Source: Sophora flavescens
Taxonomy: Eukaryota; Streptophyta; Magnoliopsida; Fabales; Fabaceae
Direction of reading: 5' to 3'
NCBI GenBank assembly: GCA_030762895.1
Contig: CM061063.1
Location: 218,218,103-218,282,102 of the forward strand
DNA length: 64,000 nt
Under the pieces are notes generated by a model. It had not been told where the DNA came from. It saw nothing but the letters and a program-made list of their open reading frames with translations, and did not search any database. Both the position numbers and the translations under genes were made by a program. Positions 34,940 through 45,060 of the stretch are shown here, piece after piece. Each line of letters begins with the position of its first letter. Position 1 is the stretch's first letter.

Positions 34940-37900
34940 CTATATCAATATCCCTTCGTGATGATCATCACGAGTGGCATGTACATCGTCCACCTGTGTC
35001 TCCTCGATTATAGTAGGCATGTTTGTTGAAAAAGAAGGAGTCTCAGGAATATCAAGATTTGAATCTTCATTTTCATCACTACCATTATACATGCTTTTTC
35101 CTTGGAGAACCACGGACAACCTTTTGTTAGAAGGATCAGTGATGTAGAACACTTGTTTTGCTTGGGAAGCCATTATGAAAGGCTCATTTATATGACCTAA
35201 CTTGTTGAGGTCTACCAATGTGAACCCCAATTCGTCGGTTTGTACACCACCGTTACTATCAACCCACTTACATTTAAATACCGGCACCGTAAGCTTAGTG
35301 TAATCGAGCACCCAAATATCTTCAATATATCCAAAGTAAGGTCTCGGTGTTTAGAACGGGTTTTGTGTCCTTTGCACTAGATAAGTGCATTGCTTCGGCC
35401 ACGATCATAACCCCACTATTTTGCATGGTACTCTTGTTATCTTGTTCCTTTGTATAAAAGGAAAAGTTATTTATGTCGTATCTGCTCCAACATACGACGT
35501 TGAAGCTAGGCCCACGTGCTAGCCATCTTACGTCATCAGAAGCAGTACTACCATCCTTAAGCATTTCTTCCTTGAACCATGGTAAGAAAGTCTTGTTATG
35601 CTTGTTCAACAACCACCTTTCGCTCATTCGAGGGTTTTCTTGATTGACTTTTCTTTTATGTTCAAATAAGAAAGGCTGAACACATTCGATGTTGTTCAAT
35701 ACATACAAATGTGCTTGAAGCACTTCCTCCCGATCCTTCCTATTAATTCTTAAGCCATGTGTACCCTTACCTTGACATCTGATCTCATCATGCCGAGGCT
35801 TAGGAACCCCTATAGGATCCGTGTTATGAAGGTAGTCCGAACAAAACTCAATAGCTTCTTCTGCAACATACCTTTGAACAATAGATGCTTCCGGACGATG
35901 AGGATTCTTCACGTACCCTTTCAAGATCTTCATGTAGTGCTCAACTGGGTACATCCATCTCAGAAAAACCGGCCCACATAATCTAATCTCCCTCACCAAA
36001 TGAACAATTAAGTGAACCATTATGTCGAAAAAGGAAGGAGGAAAATACATCTCCAATTGGCACAAGATTGTAGCAGCCTCAACTTCCAAGTCATCCAACA
36101 TACGGGGGTCAACGACTTTGCTACATATAGAATTGAAGAATGAGCACAACCGAGTAATGACATGTCTCACATTTTTTGGAGCAATACCACGAATAGCAAT
36201 GGGCAGAAGTTGTTGCATCAAGATGTGACAATCATGAGACTTCAAGCCAACCAATTTAAGATCACTAGAGACAAGCCTCTTCATATTTGAAGAGTAACCA
36301 TGTGGAACTTTGATGCCACAAGACACACCATGAAACTTTGTCTCTCTTTTTTTGACAAAGTATGACATGCTGGCGGCAAATAAGTCCGCTTACCATCCTC
36401 AACAACTGGAGCTAACTGCTCTCGTATACCCATAGCAACGAGGTCGAGACGAGCATTCACACCATCCTTTGTCTTGCCCTGAATGTTGAGAAGCGTCCCG
36501 ATCACACTATCACACACATTTTTCTCCACATGCATCACATCAATGCAGTGTCTGACATCAAGCTTGCGCCAGTATGGAAGATCAAAGAATATCGACCTCT
36601 TCTTCCATATGTTTTTCTCAGCAGCTTTACCTTTCTTTTTGGACTTGCCGAATATAACATCGATGTCCTTTACCCTCTGATAAACATGCTCTCCAATTAA
36701 GGCCGCCGACGCTTCTTCTGTCTCTTGGCATCCATTAAAAGCTTTTTTCATCTTACGATATGGGTGATCACGTCTAAGAAATCTCTGATGCCCAAGGTAA
36801 ACTGTCTTCTTTCCATGATGCAACTGAGTGTAGCATGTGCCTTCTTCACATATAGGGCATGCTTTATGACTCTTGACATTGTACCCGGATAAGTTACCGT
36901 ATGCTGGAAAGTCGTTGATGGTGCAAAATAACATGGCACGAAGCTTGAAAGTCTCATGAGAATACCCATCAACTACATCAACACCTTCCACCCACAGCGT
37001 TTTCAAGTCTTCAATCAAGGGACCTAGATAAACATCTAAGTCATTTCCCGGTTGCTTTGGGTCTGAAATCATCATAGACAACATCATGTATTTGCGCTTC
37101 ATGCACAACCAAGGGGGCATGTTGTAAATTACCAACAGAACAGGCCATGAACTATGAATACTACTCATGTTACCATAAGGATTCATTCCATCCGTAGCAA
37201 GTCCAAGCCTTAGGTTTCTTGGCTCATCGGCGAAATCCGGAAACATAGTATCGATATTCTTCCATTGAATAGAATCAGCAGGATGACGAACCTTTCCATC
37301 ACATTTCCTCTCATCATTATGCCATCTAAGATTCTTCGCATCTTTCGCATTGGCAAACAATCGCTTGAACCTTGGAATTATTGGAAGATACCACAACACC
37401 TTCGTAGGAGGACCCTTTTTTCTCACATAATCAAGATCATCATCATCATCACCACCCTTCACTTTGTATCGTGATAACCCACATTTGGGGCAATCGTGAT
37501 TGTCTTCATGAACACCGGTGTACAATATGCAATCATTGGGGCATGCATGTATCTTCTTATACTCCATACCCATAGGACACAATACCTTCTTGGCCTCATA
37601 GTTACGGTTAGGCAATGTGTTGTCCTCCAGAAGCAAGTCTTTCAACACTTCAAGCAATTCCGTGAAGCTTTTATCGGTCCAACCATTTCTCGCCTTCACA
37701 CAAACCAATTTTAGCACCGCCGACAACCGTGTATGAGTAGTACACCCTGGATATAAAGGCTTATCCGCATCACCGCACAACCTATCATACACATGAGCTC
37801 GATGAAAAGATTCTTGTCCAATATCACGGATCATGTCCTCTACTCGATCATCCTCCATATCTACGTCAACGTCCTCACTTTGGGAGACACTCGCCGTACT

Positions 37901-38140
37901 ACTCAACAACACATCACCATGCCATATCCATCTTGTATAACTCAAGCAAATCCCTTCACAAATCAAATGAGTACGTATATCCTTCACCGTACATTTCCTC
38001 GTATTCAAACACTTGAAACAAGGACAACAGAACATTCCATTACTATTAGGAACATTCCTTTGAGCAAATTCTATAAATTCTCCCACCCCCTTCAAATACT
38101 CAGCACTAGTATGCTTACAAACCATCCAACTACGATCCAT
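34940..38140 (-). pseudogene. CACTA-2 TNP2-type transposase, two frameshifts
   Basis: ATG at 38138-38140 (MDRSWMVCKH). The first frame (to 36281) holds the Transposase-associated domain (FCCPCFKCLN, HLICEGICLSYTRWIWHGD) and the Transposase_21 core (CPMGMEYKKIHACPNDCILY, DCPKCGLSRYKVKGG, GLATDGMNPYGNMSS, CTINDFPAYGNLSGY, CPICEEGTC, LDVRHCIDVMHVEKNVCDS). One base is missing near 36325 compared with CACTA-1, moving the reading into the frame that carries DUF4218 (LKSHDCHILMQQLLP, QLEMYFPPSFFDIMVHLIVH, NKHNKTFLPWFKEEML). A second shift near 35335 leads to the DUF4216 part (YFGYIEDIWVLDY, VPVFKCKWVDSNGG, FIMASQAKQVFYITDPSN), which stops at 34940. Far less decayed than CACTA-1. The normal protein catalyses excision and insertion. 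Confidence 0.92.
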
Positions 38141-38229
38141 AACTAGATAGGTCCTGTAGATATACAAAACATATATCCAATATAAGGACAATACGGGAGA
38201 TTGAAAACTATAGTTTTTGAAGATTTCCA

Positions 38230-38365
38230 AGCACTGGTCACGGCCTGGCAGTGATGTCCATCACGGCCGTAACGTGCCAACTGAACCAGACCATGCCATC
38301 ACAGGCAGAACTTATCACGGCCTAGCCGTGATGAGCATCACAGCCGTGACAGATCAACCAGCAGA
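38230..38365. repeat. TCACGGCC palindrome cassette in CACTA-2
   Basis: About one unit of the CACTA-1 array, with partly mutated arms: tcacggcctggcagtgat, then atcacggccgtaac, the spacer gccaactgaaccagacc, atcacggcctagccgtgatg and atcacagccgtgac. It lies just upstream of the transposase ATG, the same relative place as the CACTA-1 array. Confidence 0.85.
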
Positions 38366-38499
38366 GCAACATGCACTCAAAACCAAAAATAGAGACGTAC
38401 ATTCCAAACAACTCAAACTCACGGTTTCAAGTTTCAACTACTGAGACTACAGTTTCAACATACACTCAAAACCAAAAATACAAAAATGTGCCCTAAATA

Positions 38500-38885
38500 C
38501 TCACCAGAAATAGGTGCTCGCGTGGTGGTGGGGAGGGGAGCTCGAGTGGTGGCCAACGTTCGATGTGGTTACCGAGAGCAGAGGGACAAGGAGAGTTATG
38601 CGCGGGAAGGGGAAAGAGAGATGTCAAGTTATTGCAAAGAATGAATGGAAAGACAGAGTTAGAGTTAATAGTGTACCTCACGGTGGTGGCGAAGAAGCCC
38701 TCGCGGTGGTTGCGGTGGAGATGAGCTCGCGATTAGGGTTCTGTGCTGGGTGAGGGTGAGAGTGAGAGTGAGGGTTGAGAGTGATCTAGGGTTGAGAGCG
38801 ATGAAAAGAGAAAAGAGACGCAGAACGAAGTACAGAAGGCGCGCGGGTGTAAATGTTATAATCAAAAACCAAAAATAGAACAACA
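38500..38885. other. GC-rich leader of CACTA-2
   Basis: GC-rich, with GGTGGTGG and GAGTGAGAGTGAG tracts. The short frames here show no family resemblance. Likely the 5' transcribed region of the transposase. Confidence 0.45.
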
Positions 38886-40690
38886 TTTAACGTCAGTTGT
38901 ATTAAACAACTGACGTTAACAGTAATTGTTTAACGTCAGTTGTATTAAAAAACTGACGTTAAATATTAATATTTTTAAAAAAAAAACACTTTTAACCTCA
39001 GTTGTTGAATACAACTGATGTTAAAAGTGTTGTGTAAAAATCATTCTCTATATAAAGTACCATTATTCTGTATCAGTCTGTAATACTGCATCTTCTGTAT
39101 CATGTAATTAACTGTAACTTATGAACGCTTCAATGAGATACATATATAACTTGTTTTATGTTAAGTGTTTATTTGTCTTAATTTGCACAAGAATTTGTTT
39201 ACTAATTCAAGCTAATTAATTAAGATTAAAAATAAACTTGTTTAAACAAAAAAGTTTAGAAATAAACTGCACTATAGATGTGGATTGACCTGTGTTAAGA
39301 GTGACAACAGGGCTAGGGATATAGGATTATTTACGTCAGCTATTTATTTAACTGAAGTAAAAATCACACTTTTAACGTCAATTGTATAAACAACAGACGT
39401 TAAAAATAAATATTTTTTATTTTAAAAACACTTTTAACTTCAGTTTTATTCAACAACTGACGTTAAAAGTGTATAAGTTTCTACAAAAACATTCATTCCT
39501 TTGACTACTCTGCTACTAAATTACCCATTACTGCTGTGCTACTTACCCATGCATATTGTAACCTATAATCCTCTTTATGAGCACTAAGTTTATACCTAGA
39601 CTTAAAGGTCTATTTCTTCCTATTCCTTCGGGCGTTTTCATTTCTGCACGTTTATGATATATGACTGCCAACTCCCAATGCGCCTTGGAACCCAATGATC
39701 AATTTAATTTTTTAGCAACTTATGACGCCTAGTAACTTCATCCCCTACTCCTATAAATAGCTTCCTTCCTTCCTTTATTTTTTCTGCTTCACAATATGAC
39801 TCTACCATGGAGATTAACTTCATCACTCTTTCTTCCTATACCTATACTTAAAGGTCTCTGTCTTAATGGTCAAACAACTTCTGAGGTTGTGTAAATCGCA
39901 TTACATGGGTGATAAGGGTGTGTAAATCGCATTATGTGAATTTCACACACCATCATCCTTCTTGAGAATCAGCAGCTACAGCTCCAAAACCTCAGCTTTG
40001 GAACCAAGTGACTGTTCCAAGAATATTGCTGAAACAGATAGAGTCACCCTTCACTCTGCTTTGGCTCCAAAGTGACTGTGGATTCAGATGGAGCATCAAG
40101 GACTTCAAGTAAGGGAGGAGATGCATCCATTGGAGTTTCTGAGGACAGGACTGAGAAGAAAATGATGTTGAAGCAGAAACTTTTTTATATTTTAGTGCTA
40201 TCTTGCGGAAATTTTTTATCTTTTAATCATGTAATTGTAACTTATGAATCGCTTCAATGAGATACGATTTGATTATACATATAACTTGTTTTATGTTAAG
40301 TGTTTATTTATTTTAATTTGCACAAGAATTTGTTTACTAATTCAAGCTAATTAATTAAGATTAAAAATAAACTTTTTTTAAAAAATAGATTAGAAATAAA
40401 CTGCACTATATATGGAGTGATGATCTGCGTTAAAAGTGACAACAGGGAGACGACAATGAAAGAAAGATAGGAATGAGTTGATTATTAACGTCAGTTATTT
40501 ATTTAACTGAAGTAAAATTAACACTTTTAACGTCAGTTGTATAAACAACTGACGTTAAAAGTGTTAATAATCACTTTTAACGTCAGTTCATTAAACAACT
40601 GACACAAATATTGATTTAATATTTACAAAACTGCCACCGCCTCATTTTTAACGTCAAACATATGGTCAACTGACGTAAAACTTTCCCGTA
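38886..40690. repeat. Right subterminal zone of CACTA-2, expanded and duplicated
   Basis: AACGTCAGTT/AACTGACGTT pairs occur in separated clusters (38888-38960, 38995-39025, 39330-39470, 40485-40690). Between them a segment of about 225 bp occurs twice (39101-39325 and 40228-40455; shared caagaatttgtttactaatt). A TATA-like CTATATAAAG lies at 39048-39057. The zone is about 1.8 kb against 0.46 kb in CACTA-1. Confidence 0.8.
39480..40220 (+). other. Non-transposon insert within the CACTA-2 right end, possible captured host sequence
   Basis: Has a promoter-like CTATAAATAG (about 39752-39761) and then coding-like sequence. One frame near 39985-40066 reads SALEPSDCSKNIAETDRVTL and, after a one-base shift, another reads VTVDSDGASRTSSKGGDASI. 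I cannot name a source gene. The content differs from the surrounding subterminal sequence. Confidence 0.4.
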
Positions 40691-40849
40691 TATTACATTA
40701 TTTCCACTAGTGACGGTAAAAGAACATAAGAAAATGATTTTAGTTTATTTAAAATCACTCTTTGGATTTTATCAAAAATTAATACATATACACATGTATT
40801 TACTACTAAAGAAAGACACGGAAATCGGGGCGTTGCAATACTACCCCTC

Positions 40850-41935
40850 TAAAAAGAATTTCGTCCTCGAAATTACGTACCTTGAAATAACTCAGGGTAT
40901 TGCAATTTCATCTTGTCCTCGATTTCCCAAGTAGCTTCTCTGGTTGTGTCATTCCAGATGACCTTGACTAATGGAATTTGTTTACCTCTGAGCTGCTTCG
41001 TCATCATATCCGCGATTCGTACAGGTGAAGTCTCAAAAGACAAGTTCTCTTTTAATTGTACATTATCGGGCTCAATTATATGAGATGGATCATGAACATA
41101 TTTTCTCAGTTGATAAACATGTAAAACATCGTAAATATTGGAAATAAAATGTGGCAAGGAAATTTTATAGGCTACTGGACCTACACGACGAAGGATATGG
41201 TTTGGTCCCATGAATTTGGGAGTGAGCTTTCTAGATTTAATTACTCTGCCAATCCCGGTCGTAGGCGTGACTCTCAAAAACACATGCTCACCTTCCTCAA
41301 ACACAAGAGGTCGTCATCTCTTGTCAGCATAACTTTTCTGTCGACTTTGAGTTGTCCGTATTTTTTCCTGAATCATCTTCACCTTTTATGTTGTCTGCTG
41401 CACAATCTCTGGTCCTAACAACAAACTTTCTCCATCCTGGTGCCAACATAGAGGTGTTTTGCACCGTCTACCATATAGAGCTTCGTAAGGGGCCATTCCT
41501 ATGCTGGAATGGAAACTGTTGTTGTAAGTGAACTCTATCAGTGGTAGAAATTCATCCCAGTTCCCAGTGTCTTCCATCACACATGCTCTCAGCAAATCTT
41601 CCAGTGACTGAATCACCCTTTCTGATTGTCCATCAGTTTGTGGATGATAGGCAGAATTCAGTTTGAGTTTCGTTCCTAATTAGTTTTGTAGTCCTTTCCA
41701 TAACTCTGACGTGAACCTTGGATCACAATTCGAAATGATACTCGAAGGTATACCGTGCAATCTGACAATCTCATCAATGTACAACTGAGTCAACCTTTTT
41801 ATCGGGTACTTCATACTAATAGGTAAGAAGTGAGCTGACTTGGTCAGTCGATCCACTATTACCCATATAGCCTCATGTCCTTTCTGTGTCCTTGGCAAGC
41901 TGGTCACAAAGTCCATTGAAATACCATCTCATTCA
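40850..41935 (-). pseudogene. 3' end of a Tekay-like pol polyprotein (integrase to chromodomain), element B
   Basis: Three minus-strand frames give consecutive parts of one chromovirus polyprotein. 41680-41916: the integrase core, MDFVTSLPRTQKGHEAIWVI then VDRLTKSAHFLPISMKYPI. 41386-41616: NWDEFLPLIEFTYNNSFHSS then IGMAPYEALYGRRCKTPLCW. 40873-41304: GEHVFLRVTPTTGIGR, then LTPKFMGPNHILRRVGPVAYK, and the C-terminal chromodomain-like DSN-free block ending EATWEIEDKMKLQYPELFQ. Frames are broken by a stop between blocks 1 and 2 and a shift near 41350. The chromodomain steers integration toward heterochromatin in this lineage. The N-terminal part is cut off at about 41935, where copia sequence begins. 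Confidence 0.85.
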
Positions 41936-43112
41936 AGTTGTCTTTATCACTAATAATTCTAGATAGATTACCATTCAAATGATTTATATGTTTCTCCAAC
42001 TTAGGACAATTATCACATATAGGTGGTTCCAAAACAGTAGCCAATCTTTCTTTTACAGCACAATTCTCTGTTTTTAAGTCATCTAGCCCTTTGTTTAAAA
42101 CAGAATTTTTCTCTTCTAGGCATGTGATGGTTTTCTTAGACTTAATTAGCAATCTATCAAGTCTAATGGACTCTTTATGAAGTTCTTCAAAAGCATTTTA
42201 CAATTCATCATAAGAAGGTAATTCATCAAGGTTAGAATCATTTACCTCATCATCTTCTTTATGAATATGAGCAGTTAAGCACAAGCTAGATTTTTCATCA
42301 TTGGAATCATTCGTTGAGTCAAGATTGTTATCCTCCCAATCTATGTATGCACGTTTAATTTTCTTTTCCTTCTTAAGCTTTCTGTCAACCTTTGTAGATT
42401 TTACAGCTTTGAATGTGATGATTTGATTGTTCTTGTCTTCTTCTTCACTTAGCACCAATCTAGTCAACTCCATTTCATGTTCTTGTAGCTTTCCAAAGAG
42501 CGCTGCAATTGAAATTGTTGAAAGGTCTTTGGATTTTGAAATTGCAGTTACTTTAGGTTGCCATTCTCTACCTAGGCATCTCATGACTTTGTTAAGTTGA
42601 TCTTCATTGGATATTGTCTTTCCAGGTGCAGCCAATTGATTCACAATGTGTGAGAATCGCATTTGCATAACCTCCATTGGTTCTCCTCGATTCATGCGAA
42701 CTAACTCATATTCATGTGTGAGGGTGTTCATTCTTGCTCTTTTGACATCGGTGGTTCCTTCATGTGTTACTTGCAATGTATCTCACATCTCCTTTGCTGA
42801 TTTGCAATTTGAAACCCTGAAAAACTCATCACGGCTTAAAGCAGATGTTATAATATTCTTAGCACGTGCATTATATTGAACTATTTTCTTATCATCCTCA
42901 TTCCATTCAGTTTTAGGCTTATTTCTTGAAGCACCATTAGCATCTATAGTGGAGGGGGCAAATGGTCCATTCTCTACTACATCCCAAATGTCTACACCTG
43001 CTGCCTCAAGATAGATTACCATTCTTTCCTTCCAATAGATATACTCTGATCCATTGAAGGCAGGAGGGCGTGCAAGGGAAGCCTCTTCATTCAAACAGTC
43101 ATTGGAAGCCAT
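41936..43112 (-). pseudogene. SIRE-like copia gag, two in-frame stops and truncation
   Basis: ATG at 43110-43112. The N-terminus, RPPAFNGSEYIYWKERMVIY, and the gag core (LTHEYELVRMNRGEPMEVMQ, HIVNQLAAPGKTISNEDQL, VMRCLGREWQPKVTAISKS) match the plant copia gag (DUF4219/UBN2) arrangement. The C-terminal part has a Lys/Glu-rich coiled coil (TCLEEKNSVLNKGLDDLKTE) and ICDNCPKLEKHINHLNGNL, as in SIRE gag. In-frame stops: TGA at about 42783-42785, where the family has Trp (KEM-W-DTLQ), and TAA at 42198-42200 after SYDEL. The frame is otherwise continuous. Gag forms the virus-like particle that packages element RNA. Confidence 0.85.
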
Positions 43113-43147
43113 ACACTTATAGCTGTTAAGCCAAACTTAAGAGTTTA

Positions 43148-43160
43148 GCTCTGATGCCAA
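43148..43160 (-). other. Primer-binding site of the SIRE-like element (tRNA-Met type)
   Basis: The minus strand reads TTGGCATCAGAGC immediately inside the LTR end, a one-base variant of TGGTATCAGAGC. Confidence 0.8.
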
Positions 43161-44126
43161 TTGTTGTTTCAGCTTCAAAAACTCAAGAAGGGGGGGGGGG
43201 GGGGGGTGAATTGAGTTTTCAAAAATTCTTCCTTTTCAAAAACTTACTTTTCAAATCAGAGTTGTCTCAGGATTTTTTACAAAAATAGTGAAGGGATTTT
43301 TATGAAATCTTGAATAGAAGGTGATGAGGATAAGAAAGATTGATTCAGAATTAATAGATCACAGAATAGGTTAGGTTCAAAACTCAACAATAGCAAAATA
43401 CAGAAACTGATTAAGCCTTTAAAGATTAACAACAAGTTATGCAAGTTTCAGATACAAGCATTAACAATGAAGAACAGACTTGCAGGTTTAAGTTTCAGTG
43501 ATTAAGAACAGTTTTAATCAACTCAGTTTTGAACAATTAATAACTCAAGATTGATTGCAGTAATACTTTGGTTTAAATTCAAATTAAACAAATCAAGAAC
43601 AGAAGTTGTATTGATCAAAGAACAGCAATAAACTCAGTTAAACTCATACAAAGCAGAAATTAAAGAGTTTGAGTTTAGAGATACCACACAACTAGATTTA
43701 TCCAGGTTCAGTCACCACCACTGTGACCTGCATCCAGTCCCCACTCCACCTGTGGGTTTTCACACACTAACACAACAAGCTTTAGCCAGGTAACTTGAAA
43801 AACCTTTACACCACAGAGCACTCCTTCACCCCGAGATACCACACTCTTGTGAAGAGCCTCAATGTTCTTCCTTAGGGATACCTCACCCTAATCACACAGA
43901 GAGACTCCCTCTCTCTTTACATTCAAAATAGAACGAAAAATTGATTCATGACTCTCAATAGTCATATATACAAATTGAAGCACTTATGAGAATGAAACAC
44001 TCTCTTTCACAATAAGCTCAAGAAAGATGATGAATGATTTTCACAATTGATCTCTCAAATTGATTCCGTGTAATTCTGATGTGTTATTGATGTATTGTGA
44101 TATGATAAAAGTGTTCCTTTGATCCC

Positions 44127-44136
44127 TCTATATATA
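44127..44136 (-). promoter_or_regulatory. TATA box of the SIRE-like LTR
   Basis: CTATATATAG with the start region expected about 30 bp lower. It lies in the middle of the LTR. Confidence 0.5.
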
Positions 44137-44264
44137 GAAAACAAGTTATAGACGTTAGGATCAATCAAAACAGATTTGGGTATGATAACAGAATCTGTTT
44201 TCTTGATTCTGGTTCTTGAAATAAGATTCTACATCGACGTTGTCTTCAATCCTCAGGGCTCGTA

Positions 44265-44690
44265 GTTGACAGTAGACGAGCTCCATATGCCATGTCATTG
44301 GATGGATACTCCTTTAACTGGTTGAACATAACCTAGTAGACAAGCTCCATATGATTACACCATTGGACGGATACTTGTTTAACTGGTTGACAATAACCTA
44401 GTAGACGAGCTCCATATGATTACGTCATTGGACGGATACTCCTTTAACTGGTTGAACGTAACCTAGTAGATGAGCACTTCTGTCACTTTAATGGATGAGC
44501 GCTTCTATCACTTCAGTGGACGAGCGCTTCTGTCACTTTAGTAGACAAGCGCTTCTATCACTTTAGTGGACGAGCACATGTCACTTTAGTGGACGAGCAC
44601 TTGTCACTTTAGTGGACGAGCGCACTTCTGTCGCTTTAGTCGACGAGCGCTTCTATCACTTTAGTGGATGAGCGCTTCTTTCCAAAAATC
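44265..44690. repeat. Two-tier tandem repeats in the SIRE-like LTR
   Basis: First tier: three copies of about 68 bp with gacgagctccatatgattac and acggatactcctttaactgg (44270-44470). Second tier: about nine copies of a 26-bp unit, CACTTTAGTGGACGAGCGC then TTCTGT (44470-44690). Both tiers share GACGAGC. Confidence 0.9.
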
Positions 44691-45060
44691 ATTTCCATTA
44701 ACAAAAACTTATTCCTTTTAATGCAGGTTATGAAAATTGATTTTCTTCATGCATCTTTTTAGTTGAGCTATTTTGTGACTAAGAGATTTCTTTCTCTTAC
44801 AAATCATCTAAGACTTAAATCTAAACTTCTCATTTAAGCTTGGTCTTGATGATCCTTTGATCTTTGACTTTGCTCTTTTGATTTCTACATACAGCTCATT
44901 GATTCCTTCAAGTTCTTCCTTGAATATTTTCCTTGAATTTGCTTAATGAACTTGTTGATCACTGCTTAATACTGTCTTTGCAATTTGACACTAAAACACT
45001 TGAACACACATTAAATTGTATTTTTCATATATCAAAATCTCTAAGTCATTGAGTCTTACA

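Larger units (their letters stand above)
34341..40712 (-). mobile_element. CACTA-2: complete-ended En/Spm transposon, 6372 bp, TSD ACG
   Basis: The left end is CACTAGTGCAAAAAGTGC and the right end is the inverted TTTCCACTAGTG. ACG flanks both ends (34338-34340 and 40713-40715). Subterminal zones carry AACGTCAGTT/AACTGACGTT arms instead of the ACATCGGTT arms of CACTA-1. It encodes a broken transposase on the minus strand and has no trace of the second ORF. It sits inside LTR B, about 120 bp from the LTR's start, so it is younger than that LTR. Confidence 0.95.
41936..45060 (-). mobile_element. 5' end of a SIRE/Maximus-like copia element
   Basis: In minus order: 5' LTR (45060-43162), tRNA-Met primer site, then gag. 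The element stops abruptly at about 41935 against gypsy pol of the same strand. Protease, integrase and reverse transcriptase are absent. Confidence 0.8.
43162..45060 (-). repeat. 5' LTR of the SIRE-like element
   Basis: 1.9 kb. The minus strand starts TGTAAGACTCAATGACTTAG at 45060 and ends GCTGAAACAACA at 43162. It contains a G17 run (43190-43206), a TATA box (minus, near 44127-44136, CTATATATAG) and a tandem-repeat zone. Near 43800-43900 it shares the ataccacac and tacctcaccc strings with the LTR at 14780-15975. Confidence 0.8.
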
